Shown here piece by piece: positions 12,055 through 22,239 of a DNA stretch of 64,000 nucleotides. Made by a program: the position numbers and the translations under genes. The first letter of the stretch is position 1. Each line of letters opens with the position of its first letter. The DNA is from Maniola hyperantus (lineage: Eukaryota; Arthropoda; Insecta; Lepidoptera; Nymphalidae): NCBI RefSeq assembly GCF_902806685.2, contig NC_048538.1, positions 6,758,001 to 6,822,000 of the forward strand. The letters are read 5' to 3'. The notes beneath the pieces are model-generated. The model did not search any database, was not told the origin of the DNA, and saw nothing but the letters and a program-made list of their open reading frames with translations.

Positions 12055-12262
12055 TGGATGATGCCCATGACTTCGTCCGCGTGGATTTAGGTATTTGAAA
12101 ATCCCGTGGGAACTCTTTGGTTTTCCGGGATAAAAAGTAGCCCCGGGATGCAAGCTATCGTTGTACCAAATTTCATTACAATCAGTTGATCGGATTGGTC
12201 TTGAAAAGCTAGCAGACAGACAGACAGATATATTTTCGCATTTATAATACTTATTAGTATGG
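12055..12262 (-). mobile_element. Helitron-like type A element
   Basis: Minus-strand copy: gatgcccatgacttcgtccg at the 3' end, (acag)n near the 5' end and tttcgcatttataatactta. About 208 bp. Confidence 0.72.
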
Positions 12263-12685
12263 ATATGGATAATATGGATAGATGAAATAAATAATTAATT
12301 TCTATAAGTAATTTCACAATACAACGTTTCGGAGATAGTTTTGGAGCGAGGCTATGGTGAGTGAGAGGGACGCCATCATACGTCGAAGTGAGACAGCAGT
12401 AGCAGCTTGAACTAAAAACTCCTTGTAAGGAACAGTCATTACATCCAAATTCAAATTACATTACATCCCTTAAGGCGTACCTAATGGATTGCAGCACAAC
12501 ATTACAACCCGGCTAAGTCATAGGAATGTTATGACGTACAGCTGAGCCCTTAGCTAACAGGTCTGTAATAAGGCATTCTGGAGCAAGTGCTATGATGTCT
12601 TACGAATAAATATGAACTTTTTATAAAAAGCTACGGCAGTTAATAAAATCAAAATTAATGGTTTCCTTAACGTTCACTAGTAAAG

Positions 12686-13052
12686 CAAAGGGGTGACAGA
12701 CCAATGGTTAAGATGTCGGTTTCCTAATCGAGAGGTTCGGGGATCGATTCCGGGCACTCAACTCTAATTTTACGAAGTTATATGCATTTTTTAAGCAATG
12801 AAATATTACTTATGTAATTAAAATGTCACTTGCTTGAACGGTGAAGGAAAACATCCTGAGGAAACCTGCATGCCTAAGTTGCGATGCGATGCGATAGGTT
12901 GATCATGATAATGATGAAAGATCACTTCAACTATCAAGTCTGCCAAATCGCATGTGGCCAGCGTGGTTGACTACGGCCAAATCCTTCTCGTTCAGAGCGG
13001 AGACCCGTGTTATAGTGTAAGTGATAGTGAGTCGGCGATCGCTGATGATGAT
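12686..13052 (+). mobile_element. Diverged tRNA-derived SINE, rearranged
   Basis: Same family as the other SINEs but older: gggatcgattccgggc, gaaggaaaacatcctgagga and ggccagcgtggttgacta are present. A premature tail-like segment (ggttgatcatgataatgatg) lies in the middle at about 12896-12917, as if two copies were joined. Confidence 0.75.
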
Positions 13053-13059
13053 GACCCAT

Positions 13060-15750
13060 GGAACAGCCAAGAGCAGTTAGTTCAAGTGTGGCGCTATTCC
13101 ACTGAGTAGTTTAACTGAGCATTGTTCGTCATTAGCAGGGTTCGTATTAAGCACGAAACCCTCGCGAGGCTTCCCATTACGGCACCCATGTGACATATCT
13201 CAAGCAAGGCAAACCGTACCTATCCGTCAAATAACCAGCCACGCAGATAGACTAAAAAAGCCTTGCAGTTAGTGAGGCCCTTTCTAATAAGAAGCTACGT
13301 GACTCGGACGAGTGCCGACAACTTTGTCTTGTCGCACAACTTATGAAATCTTAAATTGAAATTCCGATACTTTCGCTTGCTTCAAAAAGTTAGGTACCTA
13401 TGTACTAGATTTTACGAATCAACGTGCTTTTATTATTTTTAAAGAAGTACTTACCCTAAGTAACTATAATTGTAGAATCATAAAGTTCAATTTGAAATTC
13501 CCTTTGCATTTTTATTTTGATTGCGCTTACAATTTTTTAAACTTTTTGGTTTCGTACCAAGAATACCTCTTAGATCAGAATTTAATTCACTAAAATAAAA
13601 ATTAGATCAACTGTGTCTTTTGCCCGACGGCACCGTTTTCCTAATTGTAACAAAGTAAGTTGTCAATAAAAGAGGGATTGGCAATAAAGCAATCAATTTA
13701 GTACATTGCGTCAACATTTCCCCGCTGGAAAATGAAAATGGCAGGCCCAAAAGTGAAATTGGTTGTTTAAGTCAATAGAAAGTTTTATTTATTTTCCTTT
13801 CGGATACATCTGGTATACGTAGTATACTAGTTAACCAATTTTGCTATAGGTCTGCTCTATCTTCTAAGCTATATGTTATTTAATATAACCATAACATTGG
13901 TATGATTTAGTAGACACCAAAAAATTAATTAAATTTCTTTTAATCTTAATTTTGATGTACGTAGAAACCACAGGAAGATCTCTACCACGAGCGGAATGAA
14001 ATTGGAATTGTGGTTAGGTAAGACCCAAACTGAACTGAAACTAAAAACTATACCTAATTTCAGTCGAAGAAATATTTAAAATTAATTGTATTTTATTTTA
14101 CTTTTATTTTATTAGGAAAACCAACAGCTTAAATTGATCTTAATAATCTTTAAATTAAATGACTAGAACTAGCTAATAATAGGTTTTATTTTTAAAATTG
14201 ATTATAATTTCGGTGTAAATACTACGCTAAATATTTAAAATGATTTATGTTTATGCCTTGATTTTTTACCAAGATGTATTAAATATGGACTTATTTTCTT
14301 AATGTTACTCTGTTAATTTAGAAGAATTTATAAACGAATTATATTAAAATTAGATATATAATTTCACAAATGCCAGAAGCTGAAACAATTATATTACTTA
14401 CGTAAATTAGAAGTTATGTTTTTGCCGTTAAGTAGGTATATTATGAAAAAATAAAATTTTGTATTACAAATTAGGTAAGAGAACGTACAAAACAAAATTT
14501 AATTCAAATTCAAGTTAACTTCATTCAGAGATAGTTTTATATATTTTTTCGGAATTTTCAAAGGTCTATTTAAGTACTTACCTAGGCAATTATTCAGAAG
14601 TGAATTACCAGAAGTTGTTTGAAACTTTATTTAAAATAAATAAAATTTAGATTAACGGAATGTTGTAAGTAGATATGAAACTAAACTAATAAATTAATCC
14701 TTTTAAAATAATTGTTAGATACCTACATCAACATCTTTGTGAAAATCAATAGGTTGTTCGAGAAATTTTATCTTGCTTCGTAGAATTTAGGGTACTTACC
14801 TACTAATTAGAATTACGTACAATATTCATGGAAGCTTTTGGAACTCATCGGCAAACTTAGGTACAAAGCTAGCCTATCAAATAACTTGAAAATACGAAAT
14901 TTTATCTCTTTAAATGGTTTCTTCCGATACTACTAGGTAGGCTACCTACTTAGGTATAAAGTTTCACCTATTACTTTAAAAAAATGTTTTAGAAAAATCT
15001 ACTCAATATGTTTCATATTTTCTTGAAGCTATCAAGCAAACTTAAGTTTCGATTTACTAATTATGTACTTACGTTGAATGTTGATACTCTTAAAAGTTTC
15101 AATTATTTCCCATTATTTGTTGACTTCTATTTGACATAGGAACAGAGACTGAAGAGGAAGCATGAAACTCAACTTGTAAGACACGAAAGGTACCTAAATG
15201 ATATTAAATTATGATTAGGTATCGGTTACATCAATTTTGTGACATAACATAACCAATACCTATACTATTGGCACCTGGTACCTACTCAGAATATTTGGTA
15301 TTGATGGAACGAGGTCGTGCGTCAATTTTCCCATGGTACAGAATAGTAGATTATTAACCAAGGGGATAAAGCAGTGTCTTCTGTCGCGGGTGACGATTTA
15401 AGTTCACCCAAGACTAAGACAGCTTTATCACCGAGGTAAATACTCTACTTTTCGTACCATTTGCGAAAAAATTAACACAATAATCATATGAGATAAGCAT
15501 TTATTAAACGTATTTTTAGAACATTAACTTATTTATAAAAATAAATTAAAATAAACTTAACGTTTATGTATTGGAAGAAAACAAAAACGCGGCAAATTCC
15601 TAGACTAATATTTTTTGTCGGAAAAGCAAAGGCATCAAGCTCATACGGCCTCGTCGGTTTTCGTAATTTTATTTAATAATCGTAACTGCATAATAAATGC
15701 GTATTCCTTTTTTAAAAAGATGTATAATGCTTTATATACAAACTCAATGG
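13060..15750. other. AT-rich intergenic DNA, nothing recognised
   Basis: Very AT-rich from 13400 to 15300. A short inverted stretch near 15358-15440 (ggggataaagc ... gctttatcacc) is the only structure I noticed. Confidence 0.55.
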
Positions 15751-15756
15751 TGTAAA

Positions 15757-15975
15757 CACAGATGTAGTCTGTCTGTCTGGTGGGAGGCCTCGGCCGTGGC
15801 TAGTTACCATCCTACCGGCAAAGCCATGCCGCCAAGCAATTTAGCGTTCCAACTGCCATACTCCTTCCAGGTTAGCCCGCTCCCACCTTAGACTGCATCG
15901 TCACTTACCATTAGGTGAGATTGCAGTCAAGGGCTATCTTGTACCTGAATAAATAAATAAAAAGAAATAAAAAGT
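15757..15975 (+). mobile_element. Lepidopteran interspersed repeat, LINE-3'-like fragment with AATAAA tail
   Basis: Contains cctcggccgtggctagttac, ccggcaaagccatgccgcca and agactgcatcgtcacttacc, and ends cttgtacctgaataaataaa. The A-rich tail gives the orientation. No intact ORF. Confidence 0.65.
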
Positions 15976-16178
15976 TCAGTATAATTTTCGGTAAGTATTC
16001 CAAATTTAAATCACATTCTCTCCCTAGGGGATGAATGAAATTCAGTACAATTTTCTTTCCCTGTTTTTAACAGATTAAAAATGACTACTGTTATGTACGC
16101 TTTTTGTGGCATTGAATGTCACTTTTTTTGAGCAAGTGGTACGAAAAAAAACATACGCGTCTTCAAAATATGATAAAA

Positions 16179-16486
16179 CTAGCTTATGCTCGCGACTTCG
16201 TCCGCGTGGACTACACAAATTTCAAACCTCTATTTCACCCCCTTAGGGGTTGAATTTTCAAAAATCCTGTCTTAGCGGATGCCTACATCATAATAGCTAT
16301 CTGCATGCCAAATTTCAGCCCGATCCATGCAGTAGTTTGAGCTTTGCGTTGATAGATCAGTCAGTCAGTCAGTCAGTCAGTCAGTCAGTCAGTCAGTCAG
16401 TCAGTCAGTCAGTTAGTTAGTCAGTCAGTCAGTCAGTCAGTCAGTCAGTCAGTCACCTTTTCCTTTTATATATTTAGATTATCAGA
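16179..16486 (-). mobile_element. Helitron-like type B element with a long (GTCA)n
   Basis: Fullest copy of type B: ctagcttatgctcgcgactt, atttcacccccttaggggtt, caaaaatcctgtcttagcgg, tagtttgagctttgcgttga, then about 97 bp of GTCA repeats (16357-16453) and ctttt atatatttaga. Confidence 0.75.
16357..16453 (+). repeat. (GTCA)n microsatellite, about 24 units
   Basis: Nearly pure TCAG/GTCA tract with a gttagttag interruption in the middle; grows from the end of a Helitron-like repeat. Confidence 0.95.
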
Positions 16487-16554
16487 TGTACCTTTTATCA
16501 TGCTTTTATCTAATCAGTTGTTGACATTTACCTAAACCTGTGTCCACCATTGAT

Positions 16555-16800
16555 AAAACTTGCAGAAGTTAGTTCTGGCAAATCACTTATGCACATATTT
16601 ATGCATATCACTTTGCACTGTGTAAACACTAGTAATAAGACAACTTCTGCAAGTGTTGCATACTAAAATCGGTCCAGAAACCTCGAAAAAATTTGTACAT
16701 ACATTAAAAAAAACAGGCTGAATTCTGAACCTTTTTGGAAGTCGGTTAAAAACTTGCAGAAATTGTCATTGACATGACAATGACAGCTGATTTCTGCAAG
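16555..16800. repeat. Two inverted repeats sharing CTTGCAGAA
   Basis: acttgcagaagtt (about 16559) pairs with aacttctgcaagt (about 16641), enclosing a palindromic gtgatatgcataaatatgtg-like centre. cttgcagaaat (about 16752) pairs with atttctgcaag (about 16790), enclosing the palindrome tgtcattgacatgacaatgaca-type core. Probably related MITE remnants. Confidence 0.65.
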
Positions 16801-16854
16801 ATGCCATACATTTCATGCCGCTCGGCACCCGCTCTCGATTAGGAATTTAGAACA

Positions 16855-16975
16855 CATCCGCGCGTCTTCCTTTTAATTTCTTGTAAATATTAAGAGTTTG
16901 TTCTACACGCTGCTGGCCGCCCGCACGCACGACCCACGACGCACCCGCGTCCACCTGGGCCGCAGCAGGCTAAGA
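16855..16975 (-). other. GC-rich, exon-like segment with acceptor-like edge
   Basis: On the minus strand, ccttttgtcttag is followed by a GC-rich stretch that reads AAAQVDAGASWVVRAGGQQR and continues to RRADVF and a stop. A codon-like composition and a splice acceptor are suggestive, but I recognise no protein and no partner exon. Confidence 0.2.
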
Positions 16976-17451
16976 CAAAAGGAAGGATAGGAAAATATTT
17001 GCACGTTATCAGTTCTACTAATTAGGCATATTTGCAGCCTACCTATTTATTTTAATTCCACTAATCGCTACGTAGGTATTAACTACATAAATTGGAGACA
17101 GTAAATTACAATTATACGCGATTTTACGTGTGTTAAGCCACATGGGATGCAGATTTTAATTACTATAAACATTACTGCACAGTCTATTAAGTAAACCTGA
17201 TTTATAGTACAATAAAACATATAATAACTATAATTGGATTCACAAACAAAAACAACAAATTTCAATGAATTCAATGTATTATACAGTCTACCGTTACGTT
17301 ACCTATAATAGGTACTACTATGTATGGTTGAGCCCATTAGCTAAAAATAAAAAGATTGTTGAATACTCTCTCAAAAGCTCGTAGCAGTTCTATTAAGTTA
17401 TGCTAATTATACTTATAACTAGTAAAAATACCTATAGTGCAATACTTAGGT

Positions 17452-17716
17452 GTGGAATTTCGAAAAATCCTTTCTTAGTGGATACCTACTCTGTACAAAG
17501 AATAGACCCTCCAAATTTAATGTCTTTAGGACCAGCGGTTTAGGCTGTGCGTTGATTTCACATACAAACTTACATCCCCTATTTTACCCACTTAGGGGTG
17601 GAATTTCGAAAAATTCTTTCTTAGTGGATACCTACTCTTCACAAAGAGACCAGCGGTTTAGGCTGTGCGTTGATATCTATGTCAGTCAGTCAGTCAGTCA
17701 GTCAGTCAGTCAGGAC
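17452..17716 (-). mobile_element. Two tandem partial type B Helitron-like copies
   Basis: ggtgtggaatttcgaaaaat occurs at about 17450 and again at 17597, each followed by cctttcttagtggatacctact-like text and ggtttaggctgtgcgttga. The second copy ends in (cagt)n at 17684-17713. Confidence 0.65.
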
Positions 17717-18545
17717 TTTGAATTTTATATATTATATAGTTTATATTACATGCTTTCGCCAAGAAACAAAATACATATATAACTTTCATAACAACCAATG
17801 CAGCTATTTCTTAAGTTGTGGTTGTTGGTTGTTGTAAAGTTTGCCGAGGAGCCAATACATGGAACCACTATTTGGAATATAACTTCCACATTTGCGGTCT
17901 CGTCTCTTGTTAAAACTTTGCCAAGTCAGTAAATCTGCGAACTGTACATTGAGGTCAAGTTGTGCTGTCGTGCAAGTTTATATTTTGAAGAACGATAAGG
18001 AGTTAACAAGCGTCGGAGTACCTAGTCGTAACCTAAGGCGCAAGGCACACCGCCAGAGTTGGGTGGAGGCGAGGTGCGGTATCTTCCTTGATAGCAAAAT
18101 AATCAAACTAACCTTTATTTACTTTGGCACAAAGCTGGCGGCACGTGGCTCACCCAGGTCCCACGAGTCTTCTGTATCTCCCCCGTGTTTTGTTTTTGTA
18201 TACAAATTCTAACCGGACTTCGACTTCGCACCGGAACCGCAGGGAACTGCTGGATTTAGGTAGCACAAGACAAGCGAATTTATGGATTGACAAGTATAAA
18301 TTAAAACTTTGAGGTTTAAGTATAATAGATACTTTCTCAATAGGTTTGACGGCAACTCTAATTTTAGACGATAATGCAGCTTTCCCAAATGCAGGTCACG
18401 TTCTGTCGAGATTGTGAACCACTATGCGGCAATGTCTTTTCCATGTTATATATTTGTATCATTGGTTCTGGTTGTCATGCCACAAACTGTATCTGACGCG
18501 ATCGTCCTACTTACTCATAGAGCTAGGGATGGACATCACTGCAGG

Positions 18546-18610
18546 TCCAACGCAACGCACCGCAACGCAACGCAACACACCGCACTACGCCGCGCCGCAC
18601 CGCAACACTA
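18546..18610 (+). repeat. (CGCAA)/(CGCAC) minisatellite
   Basis: gcaacgcaccgcaacgcaac with variants over about 65 bp, GC-richer than its surroundings. Confidence 0.8.
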
Positions 18611-19167
18611 CATGAAAATCACGCGGACAATCGTGCGCGAATTGGCTATTAACAATCTCTCGCCATTGCGCGTAGGTAGCTGTACGCTTTCACGCGTTCT
18701 CCGGTCGCGAGCGAAAGAGCGTGCAGCAGCCAATCTCCTTTTTAGTGTTCCGTATCCAAAGGGCAAAACGATATTTGTTTGTCCGTACGTATGTCACATA
18801 TAGAATGTTAACGCAAAACCGAATATTGAAGTAAACCGAATATATATTTAAATACTGTACACCTTAGGAATAATATTAAGTGACTATTTTATACGTATTT
18901 CTACAAGTGTACCTTGAGAGGTCAATGCTATGTTGCTATTTTACAAAGTCAAAGAAAACATAAGACTCTCTTAACTTTTAAGACTTTTTTAACTATTGAG
19001 GGTTACGTGATGCAGTAAGACCGGCGACCTATTCGCAACGAAGTGAAATCGGTGACCAAAGAAGATATAAACACTACGTTTTAGCAGCCTCAGCTTGAGA
19101 TAAGTCATGGATAAGTAGACACATAATATACTGACCGAGTTTTACACAATTATACCTATAAGTATAG

Positions 19168-19222
19168 CTGATGCCCGCGACTTCATCTGTGTGGATTTAG
19201 GTTTTTATAATCCCGGGGAATT
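19168..19222 (-). mobile_element. Helitron-like type A 3' fragment
   Basis: Only the terminal part: agctgatgcccgcgacttca and gtggatttaggttttta. Confidence 0.6.
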
Positions 19223-20124
19223 AGACTTTTACATTATTGTATGGATACCTAAGTACCTATAGATATTTGCTATTGTCATCTGAGACACAAGTTGAAACTG
19301 AAATCTCTAGTTATCTGAATACACAGAGCTCCGAGTCAAACGAAACCTCGTTTGCTTTGGCAAACTTGAATACATTGTTTCATTAGAAACTGCATAATAG
19401 TCTTATATAATGGTTTCAACGACGACTGTCTATGAATCAACATTGAAAATAATATATCTATCCATTGACTTATATATTACTTTTATATCGATGCACCTAT
19501 ACCTCACAGACTCACAGCCTTTCTCTGTGACCTACCTAATTAATCGGATTATAAAAACAACCAATTTTTTATAGATCTGTTTAATACATAATATCCTATA
19601 CATATAGATACGTAGTACACACTTGCCAGCAGGTCTGGTGCAGTCAAATTTTAGTCAATAAATTAAATACCTAACTCACCTGTAAGAACACCACCTATTT
19701 AACATGGGAATCTGGCGGCACAATATCATTTATCACAAAGAGTGACATAGAAACAACCTCAATGGTATACAAACCTAGATTTCGCAGTCAAACGAAACTT
19801 GGTCCTTTACGTCGGAAGGTAAACCTGAATACATTGTCTCATTAGAGTAGGGAATGATGAATATTGCATGCAGACGCCGAGGCGCTGCATAATCAGGGCC
19901 TTTATTCTGGCTTTTGTAAAAGTGTCCACTTTATGATTTGTGGGTCAAAAGTATCACCAACATTTATTTCGATACATTTTGAGGATAGAGCTAGAAATAT
20001 AAGGGTGCGTTTACACTAAAGAGGAGTGGAGTGGAGACGTGTTCAGTAGAGTAATAAGACTATTAATTATAGCTTGTGATAGTAAGGAACATCTTAGCGT
20101 TTAAACTACCGTGAGTGATTTCCA

Positions 20125-20260
20125 TTATAAATACTATCTGTCCCGGCTTACTCACGTGTGTAGTCGACGTTAGCCCGACTAGTTTCGAACCCATACGGGG
20201 TCCTTTTTCAAGGGAGTCCGTCCGCGCCCGCGCCGCGGTTTTGACAGATAGTATTTATAA
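20125..20260. mobile_element. Small TIR element, 18-bp perfect inverted ends
   Basis: TTATAAATACTATCTGTC at the left and its exact complement at the right. The interior (gtcgacgttagcccgactag, ggggtcctttttcaaggg) is GC-richer than its surroundings. No ORF of note. Likely a MITE; superfamily unknown. Confidence 0.75.
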
Positions 20261-20484
20261 AGGAACATCTTTATGTTTTATAATTGTTATCAATTGTAGA
20301 TTTACAACAGACATTTAGTACAATTTACAATGCCCTATTATTTACAACAGATATTAAAATGCATTGCATTTTTTGTTTAATGGTCTAATATCCGTTAATA
20401 GAAATATCTAGGTAGGTACCCTCATCTGTTATTTAATCGTGATAGAGAAATTATTGTAGTAGATAATGTGTAGATTGATAAGTC

Positions 20485-21893
20485 GCACATAGGTTGCCTA
20501 GCTAAATCACGTACAGATGTAGGTACACATCGCACATAGGTTGCCTAGTCAAATCACGTACAGATGTACTCATCGCACATAGGTTGCCTAGCTAAATCAC
20601 GTACAGATGTAGGTACACATGGCACATAGGTTGCCTAGTCAAATCACGTACAGATGTACACATTGCACATAGGTTGCCTAGCTAAATCACGTACAGATGT
20701 AGGTACACATCGCACATAGGTTGCCTAGTCAAATCACGTACAGATGTACACATTGCACATAGGTTGCCTAGCTAGATCACGTACAGATGTACCTAGGTAC
20801 ACATCGCACATAGGTTGGCTAGTCAAATCACGTACAGATGTACACATTGCACATAGGTTGCCTAGCTAAATCACGTACAGATGTACCTAGGTACACATCG
20901 GACATAGGTTGGCTAGTCAAATCACGTACAGATGTACACATTGCACATAGGTTGCCTAGCTAAATCACGTACAGATGTAGGTACACATCGCACATAGGTT
21001 GCCTAGTCAAATCACGTACAGATGTACACATCGCACATAGGTTGCCTAGCTAAATCACGTACAGATGTACCTAGGTACACATCGCACATAGGTTGCCTAG
21101 TCAAATCACGTACAGATGTACACATTGCACATAGGTTGCCTAGCTAAATCACGTACAGATGTAGGTACACATCACACATAGGTTGCCTAGTCAAATCACG
21201 TACAGATGTACACATTGCACATAGGTTGCCTAGCTAAATCACGTACAGATGTACCTAGGAACACATCGCACATAGGTTGCCTAGTCAAATCACGTACAGA
21301 TGTACACATTTCACATACGTTGCCTAGCTAAATCACATACAGATGTAGGTACACATCGCACATAGGTTGCCTAGTCAAATCACGTGCAGATGTACACATT
21401 GCACATAGGTTGCCTAGCTAAATCACGTACAGATGTAGGTACACTACGCACATAGGTTGCCTAGTCAAATCACGTACAGATGTACACATTGCACATAGGT
21501 TGCCTAGCTAAATCACGTACAGATGTACCTAGGTACACATCGCACATAGGTTGGCTAGTCAAATCACGTACAGATGTACACATTGCACATAGGTTGCCTA
21601 GCTAAATCACGTACAGATGTAGGTACACATCGCACATAGGTTGCCTAGTCAAATCACGTACAGATGTACACATCGCACATAGGTTGCCTAGCTAAATCAC
21701 GTACAGATGTACCTAGGTACACATCGCACATAGGTTGCCTAGTCAAATCACGTACAGATGCACACATTGCACATAGGTTGCCTAGCTAAATCACGTACAG
21801 ATGTAGGTACACATCGCACATAGGTTGCCTAGTCAAATCACGTACAGATGTACACATTGCACATAGGTTGCCTAGCTAAATCACGTACAGATG
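20485..21893 (+). repeat. Dimeric tandem array (43 + 47/51 bp), about 31 monomers
   Basis: Two alternating monomers share CACATAGGTTGCCTAG and ATCACGTACAGATGTA. Type A continues GCTAAATC and ends with aggtacacat or the palindromic acctaggtacacat (47 or 51 bp). Type B continues TCAAATC and ends tacacattg (43 bp). I count 16 A and 15 B monomers in strict alternation, giving a higher-order unit of 90-94 bp. Substitutions are sparse (gctagatc near 20770, ttggctag near 20815 and 20900). The right edge is interrupted by a SINE. Confidence 0.95.
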
Positions 21894-21897
21894 AGGG

Positions 21898-22206
21898 TCA
21901 TCATCATCATCATGATCAACCCATCACCGGCTCACTACAGAGCGCGGGTCTCCTCTCAGAGTCAGAAGGGTTTTGGCCATAGTCTACCACGCTGGCCATG
22001 TGCGGATTGGTAGACTTCACACACCTTTGAGAACATTATGGAGAACTCTCAGGCATGCAGGTTTCCTCACGATGTTTTCCTTCACCGTTAAAGCAAGTGA
22101 TATTTAATTAATTAAAACGCACGTAATTCCGAAAAGTTAGAGGTGCGTGCCCGGGATCGAACGTCCGACCTCCGATTAGAAGGCGGACGTCCTAACCACT
22201 AAGCTA
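21898..22206 (-). mobile_element. tRNA-derived SINE with (GAT)n tail, 11-bp target duplication
   Basis: Full copy on the minus strand: tRNA-like head with a B box (ggttcgatcccgg-type, here acgttcgatcccgggc) near 22150-22195, the body motif ggccagcgtggtagactatg, and a (atcatc)n tail at 21898. Flanked by acagatgaggg on both sides (left 21887-21897; right about 22223-22233), which identifies the insertion point in the last degenerate monomer of the tandem array. The tRNA-like head has A and B boxes but no recognisable functional isotype. Confidence 0.9.
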
Positions 22207-22239
22207 TCACTGCTTTGCTTTGCACAGATGAGGGCAGAT

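Noticed and set aside
17892..18212. 106-codon plus-strand frame
   Set aside because: Low-complexity, no homology I recognise, surrounded by repeat fragments.
18414..18803. Overlapping frames through the CGCAA/CGCAC minisatellite
   Set aside because: His/Arg/Asn/Ala repeats come from the simple repeat, and the 3' end is a gggttccgtac-type repeat fragment.
20485..21893. CRISPR array
   Set aside because: Spacers are not unique; the whole unit repeats, in a eukaryotic context.
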